This document shows, piece by piece, positions 8,590-15,738 of a stretch of DNA of 15,738 nucleotides (positions are counted from its first letter, which is position 1; the number at the start of each line of letters is the position of its first letter). The translations under genes were made by a program, and so were the position numbers. The stretch comes from Chloroflexota bacterium (lineage in GTDB: Bacteria > Chloroflexota > UBA11872). The notes under the pieces were generated by a model. That model was not told where the DNA came from. It did not search any database and saw nothing but the letters and a program-made list of their open reading frames with translations. The stretch lies in contig JAPOXI010000126.1 of the NCBI GenBank assembly GCA_026707185.1, positions 1 to 15,738 on the forward strand. The letters are read 5' to 3'.

Positions 8590-9645
8590 CTACACGTAGG
8601 GCGCGGCGTTCTCCGCGACGAACACCTCGCGAAAGGCTTCGAGGTTGTGCAGACACGCGCCGGTTCCTCGCACCACCGCCTCCAGCGGGTTGTTGGCGAT
8701 GTGGACGGGAATGTCGGTTTCCTGCTCGATGCGCTTGTCAAGTCCGCGCAACAGGGCGCCGCCGCCCGCGACGGCAATGCCGTGTTCCATTACGTCGGCC
8801 AGCAATTCTGGGGGCGTGGCTTCGAGCGCGAGCTTGATGTTTTCAACGATCTCGGTAACCGGACCGCTGATGGCTTCACGAATCTGGCCCTCGGTCAATT
8901 CGACTTTCCGTGGCAGGCCAGTTTGGAGATCGCGTCCGCGCACCAGCGTGGTTTCTTCCTGAAGTCCCGACGCGGCCGACCCGATGGCGATTTTGCAGGC
9001 CTCCGCGGTACGTTCCCCGATCAGCAGGTTGTGCGCGTTGCGGCAGTAGTCCACGATCTGTTCGTCGATCTCGTCGCCGGCAATCCGAATGCTGTGGCTC
9101 ACGACCACGCCGCCCAATGAGATCACGGCGACTTCGGTGGTGCCGCCCCCAATGTCCACGATCATACTCCCGCTGGCCTCCTGGATTGGCTGCCCAGCAC
9201 CAATGGCGGCTGCCATGGGCTCCTCGATCAGGTAGACCTCGCGGGCGCCGGCTTGCAGGCTGGCCTCGTGCACGGCACGTTTTTCGACTTCGGTAACGCC
9301 GGAGGGCACGCCAACGATTACGCGTGGTCGGGCGGCGATCGGCAGTTCCCCGTGCACCTGCCCGATGAAGTACGACAGCATGGCATGCACGGTGTCGAAG
9401 TCGGCGATCACCCCATCCCGCAGCGGACGGCTGGCGACGATGTTGGTGGGCGTGCGCCCAACCATTTTCTTTGCCTCGGCGCCGACGGCGAGCACGCGCG
9501 ACGTGTGCGTGTCGGTGGCAACGACCGAGGGCTCCGCCAGCATGATGCCGCGGTCCTTGACGTAGACCAGCGTGTTCGCGGTGCCCAGGTCAATCCCGAG
9601 GTCACGCGAAAAGAGACCCAACAGCGCATTGAACGGTCCGAACAT
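8590..9645 (-). CDS. mreB: Actin-like rod shape protein MreB
   Basis: A bacterial actin that polymerises under the membrane and directs lateral wall synthesis. The 351-residue protein starts with a short hydrophobic/amphipathic stretch (MFGPFNALLGLF) suited to membrane contact. Phosphate 1 loop DLGIDLGTANTLVYV is at 15-29. Phosphate 2 is IVDIGGGTTEVAVIS, the connecting motif is GERTAEACKIAIG, and the adenosine loop is AVAGGGALLRGLDK. The frame allows TTG at 9648, directly before ATG 9645-9643; the ATG is preferred. A stop TAG at 8592-8590 ends it 11 bp before mreC. It heads the elongation block and is separated from lon by about 100 bp. Confidence 0.97.
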   Translation of the reverse strand: MFGPFNALLGLFSRDLGIDLGTANTLVYVKDRGIMLAEPSVVATDTHTSRVLAVGAEAKKMVGRTPTNIVASRPLRDGVIADFDTVHAMLSYFIGQVHGELPIAARPRVIVGVPSGVTEVEKRAVHEASLQAGAREVYLIEEPMAAAIGAGQPIQEASGSMIVDIGGGTTEVAVISLGGVVVSHSIRIAGDEIDEQIVDYCRNAHNLLIGERTAEACKIAIGSAASGLQEETTLVRGRDLQTGLPRKVELTEGQIREAISGPVTEIVENIKLALEATPPELLADVMEHGIAVAGGGALLRGLDKRIEQETDIPVHIANNPLEAVVRGTGACLHNLEAFREVFVAENAAPYV

Positions 9646-9692
9646 CAACGAATCCGGGATTGGCGGGGCGCGGCGAGAGCCGCCTGTGGGTC

Positions 9693-9698
9693 AGCATA
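9693..9698 (-). promoter_or_regulatory. Possible -10 element for mreB
   Basis: TATGCT lies about 50 bp upstream of mreB in the lon-mreB gap. No convincing -35 is found 15-18 bp upstream (GCTTGT is the nearest). A 5-bp stem with a TCTC loop (9670-9683) would fall in the leader. Transcription may instead come from the PHP/lon promoter. Weak evidence. Confidence 0.25.
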
Positions 9699-9745
9699 GC
9701 GGGAGGGCAACGGCACAAGCGGAATCGCGGCGGCTGGTCGCCAGG

Positions 9746-12160
9746 CTAGACGCTGTCGATGAGCGCGTGCTGGAGCGCATCCTCGACGGTGGTGACTTCG
9801 ATGAATTGAATGTCGGCCTGGATGTGCGCGGGAAGTTCCGCCAAGTCCTGGCGGTTGCCTTGCGGCAGCACGAACAGGCGCACGCCGGCCCGGTGTGCGC
9901 CCAGCACCTTCGGCTTGATGGCGTCGACTGGCAGCACGCGGCCCTGTAGCGTTATTTCGCCGGTCAACGTGAGGTCGTGGCGAACCTTGGCGCCCGTGAG
10001 GGCGGAAATAAGGGCCACCACGACGGCCAAGCCCGCCGACGGCCCTTCTTTCGGCAATGCACCTGAGGGGACGTGCACGTGTACGTCCAGTTGGGCGAAG
10101 TCGCGCCGGTCGTTCTCAAGCCGGTCGGCCCGTGCTCGCGCGTAGGTCAGGGCCGCGTGGGCCGACTCCTGCATGACGCTGCCGAGTAGCCCAGTGAGGA
10201 TGATCCCGCCGGTTCCTTGCGCCAACGAGACTTCCACGGGCGACAGGTCGCCGCCGGCTGCCGTGCTGAACACGGCCATTGCGGCGCCAACGCTGGCCTC
10301 TGATTCGGTGGCGCCGAAGCGAAAGCGGGGAGGTCCCAGGACGTTGGGCACGTCGCGAGCGCGAATAGTCCAGTTGGCGTCCCGCCCTTCAGCCCGTGCG
10401 AGCGCTCGTTTGCGCGCCATGGCGGCGATAGACCGCGTGAGCCCGCGCACGCCAGCCTCGCGCGTGTATTCGCGGATAGTCCGCGTCAACGCGCCGCGCG
10501 TGAAACGTACGGCATCCGCTTCCAGCCCATGTTCGTCCAGTTCTCGTGGGACGAGGAATCGCTCAGCTATGGCGAGTTTCTCGTCCTCCACGTAGCCGGG
10601 GAGTTCCACGACTTCCATTCGGTCGATTAGCGCCGGCGGCAGGCCATCCAGCGTGTTGGCGGTCGCGATAAAGATGACGCGGCTGAGGTCGTAGGGGATT
10701 TCGAGATAATGGTCGCTGAAGGCCGCGTTCTGCTCGGGATCGAGAACTTCGAGGAGCGCGGCGGAAGGATCTCCGCGGAAGTCCACGCCCAGCTTGTCTA
10801 GTTCGTCAATCATGAACACGGGATTCACGGTTCCTGCCTGGCGCATCATTTGCAGGATGCGGCCCGGCATGGATCCGATGTAGGTCATGCGATGTCCGCG
10901 GATTTCGGCTTCGTCTCGAACGCCACCAAGCGATACCCGCACGAACTTGCGCGACAGCGCCTGGGCGATGGACTGGCCAAGGCTGGTTTTTCCGACCCCA
11001 GGCGGACCGACGAAGCACAGAATCGGGCTACGCGACTGGCGCGCCAGCCGGCGGACCGCGATGTACTCGAGCAGCCGTTCCTTCACCCGATCCAGGCCAT
11101 GGTGGTGGGTGTTCAGGATTCGCGCCGCTCGCTTGATGTCAGTGTTGTCGCGGGTGCGCTTTTTCCAGGGGAGTTCCGTAAGCCACTCCAGGTAGTTCCG
11201 AACCATGCTCGCCTCGGGGGACCCCGGCGGCATGGCGTTGAGCCGGTCGATTTCCTTGAGCCCGCGTTCTATGACGGACGGTGGATAGGCGCCGGCTTCG
11301 AGTTTGTCGCGAAACTCGCCGATCTCGGTGTTCTGGGCGCTGGTTTCGCCGAGCTCCTTGGTGATGGTTCGGAGTTGTTCGCGCAGGATGAACTCGCGCT
11401 GGTCTTTGTCGACTTCCTCGCGCACGTCGTCGCGGAGTTGTCGTTCGAGCTCCAATACGCGGATTTCCTCTTCGAGAACGGCGTGTACCAGCCGCAACCG
11501 CTCAGAGACTTCCCGGATTTCCAGCACTTCCTGCTGGGTGCCGGGCACCAGGTTGAGGGAGGCCGCCACGATGTCGGCCAGTAAGCCGGGCGTCTCGGCG
11601 TTCATCGCGCGGATGTAGGCCTCGTCAGGCGTCGCATCGTTGAGTTCCACGACGTGATGGAACAGTTCCAGCGTGCGCGGCATCAAGTCCTGGGCGTCGG
11701 CCGGCGCTTCGTCCAGATCTTCCACGACCCAGCCGATCGCCCGGATGAAGGGGTGTTCGGCAACCCGGGAGATGACCCGCACTCGCCGGATGCCTTCGGC
11801 CAGCACGCTCGTACTTCCATCCGGCAGCTTGAGCACGCGCGCGATCTTGGCTTCGGTTCCAATCTCGTGCAGGTCGCTAAAGGTCACGGTTTCGGCGTCG
11901 GGGTCGTGCTGACTGATTGCCAGTACGCGGCGGTCGAGGCTCAATGCCTCTTCGATTGCAGCCAGGGATTGCTCGCGACCCACGACGAATGAGTTGACCG
12001 TGTCCGGGATTGGGAACAGGGTCTCGCCGCGGAGCGGGAGCACTGGCAGGTCAACCTCGATGGGGCCATCGTCGAAACCGCCGGATTGCCGGCTCATATC
12101 AGTCTCGTCGTGTTCTGCCGCTGTCTGCTGGTCGCCTCGCAGCAGTGTGGTGTCCGCCAT
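9746..12160 (-). CDS. lon: ATP-dependent protease Lon (LonA type)
   Basis: A cytosolic AAA+ protease that unfolds and degrades damaged and regulatory proteins. The 804-residue chain has an N-terminal LON substrate-binding domain (about 35-230, starting LPVLPLRGETLFP), a helical/coiled region, then the AAA+ module with Walker A GPPGVGKT at 385-392 and Walker B VFMIDE ending at 453. The C-terminal protease domain holds the Ser-Lys dyad: Ser708 in PKEGPSAG and Lys751 in KPKVLGAHRAG, 43 residues apart as in E. coli Lon. About 34 acidic/polar residues precede the LON domain, so Met22 (12097) is an alternative start. The gene starts 6 bp after the PHP gene's stop, which suggests one transcript. All catalytic residues are intact. 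Confidence 0.97.
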   Translation of the reverse strand: MADTTLLRGDQQTAAEHDETDMSRQSGGFDDGPIEVDLPVLPLRGETLFPIPDTVNSFVVGREQSLAAIEEALSLDRRVLAISQHDPDAETVTFSDLHEIGTEAKIARVLKLPDGSTSVLAEGIRRVRVISRVAEHPFIRAIGWVVEDLDEAPADAQDLMPRTLELFHHVVELNDATPDEAYIRAMNAETPGLLADIVAASLNLVPGTQQEVLEIREVSERLRLVHAVLEEEIRVLELERQLRDDVREEVDKDQREFILREQLRTITKELGETSAQNTEIGEFRDKLEAGAYPPSVIERGLKEIDRLNAMPPGSPEASMVRNYLEWLTELPWKKRTRDNTDIKRAARILNTHHHGLDRVKERLLEYIAVRRLARQSRSPILCFVGPPGVGKTSLGQSIAQALSRKFVRVSLGGVRDEAEIRGHRMTYIGSMPGRILQMMRQAGTVNPVFMIDELDKLGVDFRGDPSAALLEVLDPEQNAAFSDHYLEIPYDLSRVIFIATANTLDGLPPALIDRMEVVELPGYVEDEKLAIAERFLVPRELDEHGLEADAVRFTRGALTRTIREYTREAGVRGLTRSIAAMARKRALARAEGRDANWTIRARDVPNVLGPPRFRFGATESEASVGAAMAVFSTAAGGDLSPVEVSLAQGTGGIILTGLLGSVMQESAHAALTYARARADRLENDRRDFAQLDVHVHVPSGALPKEGPSAGLAVVVALISALTGAKVRHDLTLTGEITLQGRVLPVDAIKPKVLGAHRAGVRLFVLPQGNRQDLAELPAHIQADIQFIEVTTVEDALQHALIDSV

Positions 12161-12166
12161 TGGGGG

Positions 12167-12844
12167 TCAGGAGCCTTCCGCGATGGATCGACCCAGTCGC
12201 GCGAGGAGGTCGAGCGGGTTGTCCACCAGGACCGTCTCCGTCTCATCGGCGTCCAGGCCGGCGCCGCGCGCAACCCGGCGGGTCAACGCTTCGGTGAGCA
12301 GGTCACCGGGTTCGTGCGCATCGCTGTTCACGATGAGCTTCGCTCCCGCCTCCCGACATACGTTCGCCACATGGCCGTTGGTGAGTGAGTGGCCGCGACG
12401 GGCCGAGAGTTCGACGAACTTGCCGTTTTGCCGAGCGACATGGCCCAGTTCTGGGCTGAGCAGGCCGGGATGCACGAGGGCATGCACGAATTCGGATTCG
12501 AGGGCCGCGCGATTAGTGCCCGCGGCCACCGGCTCCACGATGGTCTCGCCGTGAACGGCAATGAATTCCGCGCCGGCTTCCGCGGCCAGGCGTGCCACGC
12601 GGTCGATCGCTACCGGTGGGACGTGGGTGATTTCCACGCCGGCCAAGGCGACCATGCCCCAGGCAGCTTCTGCCTCTCGACAGTCGCGGGCCACGGCTTC
12701 GACAATGCTCTGCACGTTTGCCGGGCTGGCGTGGTCGGTAATGGCCATGGCCGTGTAGCCGGAGACATGGCAACGGCGCAACAGTTCCATTGGCGACAGC
12801 ACGCCGTCGCTGAAGAACGTGTGGGTCTGAAAGTCAAAGAGCAT
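12167..12844 (-). CDS. PHP-domain metal-dependent phosphoesterase
   Basis: A 225-residue protein of the polymerase-and-histidinol-phosphatase family; these bind two or three metal ions in a TIM-like barrel and hydrolyse phosphoesters. The motifs appear in order: F-Q-T-H-T-F-F-S-D-G at 5-14, ITDH with His38, AGVE with Glu71, VHGE with His98, HPG with His125 and NSDAH with Asp175 and His177. The first motif normally reads H-x-H; here it is Q6-x-H8 (codon CAG). The substrate cannot be told: histidinol phosphate and small nucleotides are possibilities, and no his genes are nearby. It is the first gene of the PHP-lon pair, with a TTGGAG/TAGAAT promoter upstream. No clear Shine-Dalgarno stands before the ATG. 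Confidence 0.87.
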   Translation of the reverse strand: MLFDFQTHTFFSDGVLSPMELLRRCHVSGYTAMAITDHASPANVQSIVEAVARDCREAEAAWGMVALAGVEITHVPPVAIDRVARLAAEAGAEFIAVHGETIVEPVAAGTNRAALESEFVHALVHPGLLSPELGHVARQNGKFVELSARRGHSLTNGHVANVCREAGAKLIVNSDAHEPGDLLTEALTRRVARGAGLDADETETVLVDNPLDLLARLGRSIAEGS

Positions 12845-12888
12845 GGTTTTGGTGACCAGTGGTTGGGGTGGCGACGTGCGCCTGTTTG

Positions 12889-12918
12889 ATTCTAGGGAGC
12901 TTGGGCGCGTGGCTCCAA
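12889..12918 (-). promoter_or_regulatory. Candidate promoter of the PHP-lon operon
   Basis: TTGGAG (12918-12913) and TAGAAT (12894-12889) on the minus strand are separated by 18 bp, a good sigma-70-like arrangement. A start near 12882 gives a leader of about 40 nt before the PHP ATG. Confidence 0.45.
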
Positions 12919-12948
12919 CGCGGCGAGACTCACACCGTCAGCGGCCGG

Positions 12949-12961
12949 CGACGCTGCGTCG
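12949..12961. promoter_or_regulatory. Dyad in the divergent intergenic region
   Basis: CGACGC-T-GCGTCG is a 6-bp inverted repeat around one base, between the two outward promoter candidates of the PHP and Nudix genes. The 230-bp region (12845-13074) otherwise holds only those promoters. It could be a regulator site serving both directions, but a dyad this small can occur by chance. Confidence 0.22.
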
Positions 12962-12997
12962 GTGCATTCGCCCGGCACGTCCGAGCTCAGCGACCCC

Positions 12998-13026
12998 CGA
13001 ACAGCCCGTTCGGCATGGTCCATAAT
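12998..13026 (+). promoter_or_regulatory. Candidate promoter of the Nudix gene
   Basis: CATAAT (13021-13026) matches the -10 consensus at five of six positions. CGAACA lies exactly 17 bp upstream but matches only three of six -35 positions. It stands about 50 bp ahead of the Nudix ATG. Confidence 0.35.
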
Positions 13027-13074
13027 CGGGCGGCCTACCTGTAGGGCAATCACCAATCAAGGGAACATGCGCCC

Positions 13075-13551
13075 ATGAGCCTGGCGCAGTACAACCAGGG
13101 CTATAACGTTGGCGTGGGGGGCGCCGTGGTCCGCGGGCGTGCGGTGCTCTTCGTCCGTCGCGCCTCCCGTTACGGCCGCGGCAATTGGCAGATTCCGGGC
13201 GGGTTCGTTGACCGCGAGGAGACCCTGGATGCGGCGGTGGTGCGCGAGGTGCGGGAGGAAACCGGCGTGGAGGCTTCTGTCCAGGGCGTCCTGGCAATTC
13301 GCACTCGCTGGGACGACACCAACAGTACGTACGTGGTGTTTCTGATGCGGCCGGAGGCCGGCGAGCCGTCGCCGGGTGATGAAGTCGACCGAGCGGAGTA
13401 TCTAACTCTGTCTGAACTGGATGCGCTGGAACAGGTGCCGGAGATTAACCGGGCGATCGCCGCGCGAGCGCTTGGCATGTCGCGAAATCTGCTGTACCCA
13501 GCTGAAGTTGAGAACCCGCGAGGCGGGGAGTACCGGTTGTTCTTGGGCTGA
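13075..13551 (+). CDS. Nudix hydrolase
   Basis: A 158-residue cytosolic hydrolase of nucleoside diphosphates linked to another moiety. The Nudix box G-x5-E-x7-R-E-V-x-E-E-x-G-V is complete at residues 43-65, with Gly43, Glu49, Arg57, Glu58, Glu61, Glu62 and Gly64, and is preceded by WQIPGG. The rest fits a single Nudix domain. A C-terminal segment (ELDALEQVPEINRAIAARAL) resembles members acting on NADH- or ADP-ribose-like substrates, but the substrate cannot be decided. ATG 13075 is chosen; an earlier ATG at 13066 meets a stop after two codons. AAGGG lies 11 nt upstream of the start, a rather distant ribosome site. The gene is divergent from the PHP-lon operon and 89 bp ahead of a large membrane protein gene on the same strand. 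Confidence 0.92.
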   Translation: MSLAQYNQGYNVGVGGAVVRGRAVLFVRRASRYGRGNWQIPGGFVDREETLDAAVVREVREETGVEASVQGVLAIRTRWDDTNSTYVVFLMRPEAGEPSPGDEVDRAEYLTLSELDALEQVPEINRAIAARALGMSRNLLYPAEVENPRGGEYRLFLG

Positions 13552-13640
13552 GAGCCAGATCCTCAGGCGGCATTGGGGCATCACGCGGCCGCGAATGGCA
13601 ACGCGGGCGGCAGCCAGCCGCCGAGACGGACGGTGCCTGA

Positions 13641-15738
13641 GTGACGGTCGATCCAACTGTCATTCCAGGTTTGGTAGTGCTCGCTCTGGAGCTCGTCGCG
13701 CTGGCGGCGATTGGTTATGTGGTTGCACGCGTGGCGCTGCGGCAGTCGGACGACCTAGCCGCGCTGGCGCAGGGGTTGGTGATTGGACTCGCGCTCTGGG
13801 GGTTGGCGGTCAACTCTGTTATGTATCTCGTGCCAGGTCGCGCAGGTGCGCTCGTAGCCTGGGTGGCGGTGTGTGCGCTCGGGGTGGCGCTGGCGTATCG
13901 CGCGCCGTCGAGGCTAACCCCGTCGGCGCGAACATTGGTCGGATTCGCTGGTGCGGCCCTGATCATCTTCTGGGGAGCGCTGGCGGTCCGCCAGACGTTG
14001 CTGATACCAGACTTCGAAGCGCATCTTGGCCTTGCTGCCTCAATTCGGGCCGGCGGATTTCCGCCGGTCCTTCCATGGAATCCGGGTCAGGCCGCCCCGT
14101 ATCACTACGGCGTGGACATGCTGATCGGTTTGCTGACGCCTCCGTTCGGCCCAGACCTAGCCTTTGTGACCGAATTGGTCTGTGCCTACGTGTGGATGGG
14201 CTTTGCCCTGATTATTGCGTCGACTCTGAAGCGCCGGGCTTCGTGGCCGATCGTTCTGGTTCTTGCCCCGCTCTTGCTGACGGCCGGCGGCTGGACACTC
14301 GCCTTCAGGGAACCAGCGGCCCCCACCATCCTGCAGGTCCCGGTTCCGGCTGGATTGCCAGCGGCTGGAATTCGAGCCTCGCTGGCCGACATCTATTGGC
14401 CAGTCGTGGAGTGGCCATGGCCTACCGAGATTGTCGTGTCGCCCCCAAATATCTGGAAGCCTGCGTTCGTGCTTGCATATGCACTGGCGGTGGTGATTCT
14501 CGAGAGGCTAGCTGCCAGCAATCGTCGTTCGGCAGGGACAGGGCTGACTCTCGCGGCTCTTGTCGGCTTTCTTGGTCTCGTCGGCGAAGCCATTGCCGCG
14601 ATGACACTTTTGTTGTGGGTCCTGCTGAGTGCTGTTCAGTGGCTGTCTGAGTGGAGAGAGCGCCGAAGCGGCTGGCACCTGGTTGCGCGCGCGGCTGCGT
14701 GGCCAACGACCGCGGGATTGTTGCTGGTCGCGAGCGGTGGGATCGTAACGGATGCCCTCGTCGGCTCTTCGGCTTCGGGTCTCTCAATAGGCTGGATCGA
14801 GGATGCTGCCAGCCGACGGCCATTCGGTTCATTTGGTGCGGGCGCTAGCGGCATCGGGCTGCTAGGACTGGGCCCAGTGATCGTGGCCCTCGCAGCAGGG
14901 CTTCTGGCCAGGCGCAATCGTCTTGTGTTGACTTTGGCGATTGGAAGCGGAGCCTTCATGCTCGCCGCATTCGCGGTGCAGTACACCATCGTCCCGCACG
15001 ATGTTTATCGGTTTGACGGTCACGCGCGCACTCTTGCGCTGGTGGCACTCCTGGTTTCGCTCAGCAGCACCTTGCAGGGTCTAAGCCGACGATGGCGTTA
15101 TACAGCCTTAGCAGGCTTCTTCGTTCTCGCGGTCTGGCCCACCGTAGCTGCACCGGCACGAACCGTAGCGGTGGCACTGAACCGTGGGGTCCAAGTGGCA
15201 AACGCTTCGCCCGAGCAGCGCGAATTCGACGGATGGCTAATGGGCCGCTATGGGCTTCCGCACGCGGCCTCCAGGTCAGTTCTGGACTATGTCCGCGACC
15301 ACACCCCGGTTGATGCACGAGTGCTATCCCCAAGACCACAAGAGTTTTCGATCGTCACTGGTCGCCCCAATGCGGCAGGCTTTGCGGATCTTCTGCATTT
15401 ACGACCCAAGACTGGATCCGAGCACAACGATGCCATTCGCTATCTGGATCCTGCGGCGGTCAAGAGGCTGGGGGTTGACTACATCCACGCCAGCGAAGCC
15501 TGGTCCGCCGGTCTGCCGCCGCGCGCCCAGCGCTGGTTAGCTGATCCCGAGCTGTTCGAACTCCTTGTCCGCGACGGCGTCGACTCGCTCTATCGCGTTC
15601 GTCCCGTGTTTCTGGATCTCAATGTCACGCCGGACCGAGAGTCATTCGAGGCCCTGCGCCAAGCGGTGCCGGCGGGCGCGACGGTGTCCGACGATCTTGT
15701 GCAGCGCTTCGATCAGCACAAAGGAATAGGTTGGGCTG
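13641..15738 (+). CDS. Large polytopic membrane protein, GT-C glycosyltransferase-like (runs off right edge)
   Basis: A single frame stays open from GTG 13641, directly after an in-frame TGA (13638-13640), to the end of the window: 699 codons with no stop. Hydrophobic segments are clear near 9-32, 44-64, 68-86, 99-119, 175-194, 203-220, 273-290, 302-332, 355-370, 405-423, 428-450, 464-479 and 488-505. Between segments 4 and 5 lies a loop with PDFEAH (123-128), GGFPPVLPWNPG (138-149) and PYHYG (153-157). The Asp/His and YHY pattern after a membrane segment recalls GT-C-type lipid-linked sugar transferases. A soluble, probably extracytoplasmic, domain begins near 515. I infer a cell-envelope or glycan role; the exact family is not recognised. 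TTG or GTG codons at 13671 and 13677 are later start options. No strong Shine-Dalgarno is visible. Third codon positions are less GC-rich than in neighbours. Confidence 0.8.
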   Translation, partial: MTVDPTVIPGLVVLALELVALAAIGYVVARVALRQSDDLAALAQGLVIGLALWGLAVNSVMYLVPGRAGALVAWVAVCALGVALAYRAPSRLTPSARTLVGFAGAALIIFWGALAVRQTLLIPDFEAHLGLAASIRAGGFPPVLPWNPGQAAPYHYGVDMLIGLLTPPFGPDLAFVTELVCAYVWMGFALIIASTLKRRASWPIVLVLAPLLLTAGGWTLAFREPAAPTILQVPVPAGLPAAGIRASLADIYWPVVEWPWPTEIVVSPPNIWKPAFVLAYALAVVILERLAASNRRSAGTGLTLAALVGFLGLVGEAIAAMTLLLWVLLSAVQWLSEWRERRSGWHLVARAAAWPTTAGLLLVASGGIVTDALVGSSASGLSIGWIEDAASRRPFGSFGAGASGIGLLGLGPVIVALAAGLLARRNRLVLTLAIGSGAFMLAAFAVQYTIVPHDVYRFDGHARTLALVALLVSLSSTLQGLSRRWRYTALAGFFVLAVWPTVAAPARTVAVALNRGVQVANASPEQREFDGWLMGRYGLPHAASRSVLDYVRDHTPVDARVLSPRPQEFSIVTGRPNAAGFADLLHLRPKTGSEHNDAIRYLDPAAVKRLGVDYIHASEAWSAGLPPRAQRWLADPELFELLVRDGVDSLYRVRPVFLDLNVTPDRESFEALRQAVPAGATVSDDLVQRFDQHKGIGWA

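Noticed and set aside
8579..8656. An mreC start at 8656 adding 26 residues
   Set aside because: It would overlap mreB by 67 bp and add an Arg-rich stretch before the membrane anchor; ATG 8578 lies just after the mreB stop.
13590..13625. GGCGGC/GCCGCC stem between the Nudix gene and the membrane protein gene as a terminator
   Set aside because: Only 6 bp with no T-tract; likely chance in GC-rich sequence.
13421..14650. A 409-codon plus-strand open frame overlapping the Nudix 3' end and the membrane protein gene
   Set aside because: It is in a different frame from both, its product is Arg/Ser/Gly/Cys-rich without any domain, and the alternative frame from 13641 gives clear membrane segments and stays open for 699 codons.

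Overview
The window is bacterial, G+C-rich, densely coded chromosomal DNA. Ten genes lie on the minus strand from about 12.8 kb down to base 1. Two genes, one of them running off the right edge, lie on the plus strand from 13.1 kb. A full MreB/MreC/MreD/PBP2/RodA set means a rod-shaped, peptidoglycan-building bacterium. The LonA protease, the TTG/GTG starts and the mix of genes would suit a Chloroflexota (Dehalococcoidia or SAR202-like) or another GC-rich non-proteobacterial lineage. That assignment is an impression only; no rRNA or lineage marker is present.

Layout in the direction of transcription of the minus strand: a PHP-family phosphoesterase (12844-12167) and lon (12160-9746) form a close pair behind a recognisable promoter. 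About 100 bp later comes the cell-elongation block mreB, mreC, mreD, mrdA (PBP2), rodA (9645-4075). Its last gene is joined through a GTGA stop/start overlap to thrB (homoserine kinase, 4078-3170). A 176-bp gap follows. It is the only structured non-coding stretch in the minus-strand block: an inverted repeat across a -10-like hexamer, a strong hairpin, a 14-bp palindrome and a possible 30-codon leader ORF. After it come guaA, purD and the first 46 codons of purB, again joined by ATGA overlaps. This last block serves purine nucleotide synthesis: purD makes GAR, purB acts late in IMP and AMP synthesis, and guaA makes GMP.

The right end is divergent. A 230-bp intergenic region carries promoter-like elements in both directions and separates the PHP gene from a Nudix hydrolase (13075-13551). 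After it, a very large polytopic membrane protein begins at GTG 13641 and is still open at base 15738 (699 codons). It looks like a GT-C-type glycosyltransferase or a related membrane protein. In small hand samples its third codon positions are clearly poorer in G+C than those of the genes to its left.

No mobile element, CRISPR array, tRNA or rRNA was seen. The window is mostly housekeeping. The points that deserve a second look are the guaA leader, thrB attached to the elongasome operon, a Gln in place of the first metal-binding His of the PHP protein, an altered SEDS signature in RodA, and the large unfinished membrane protein.
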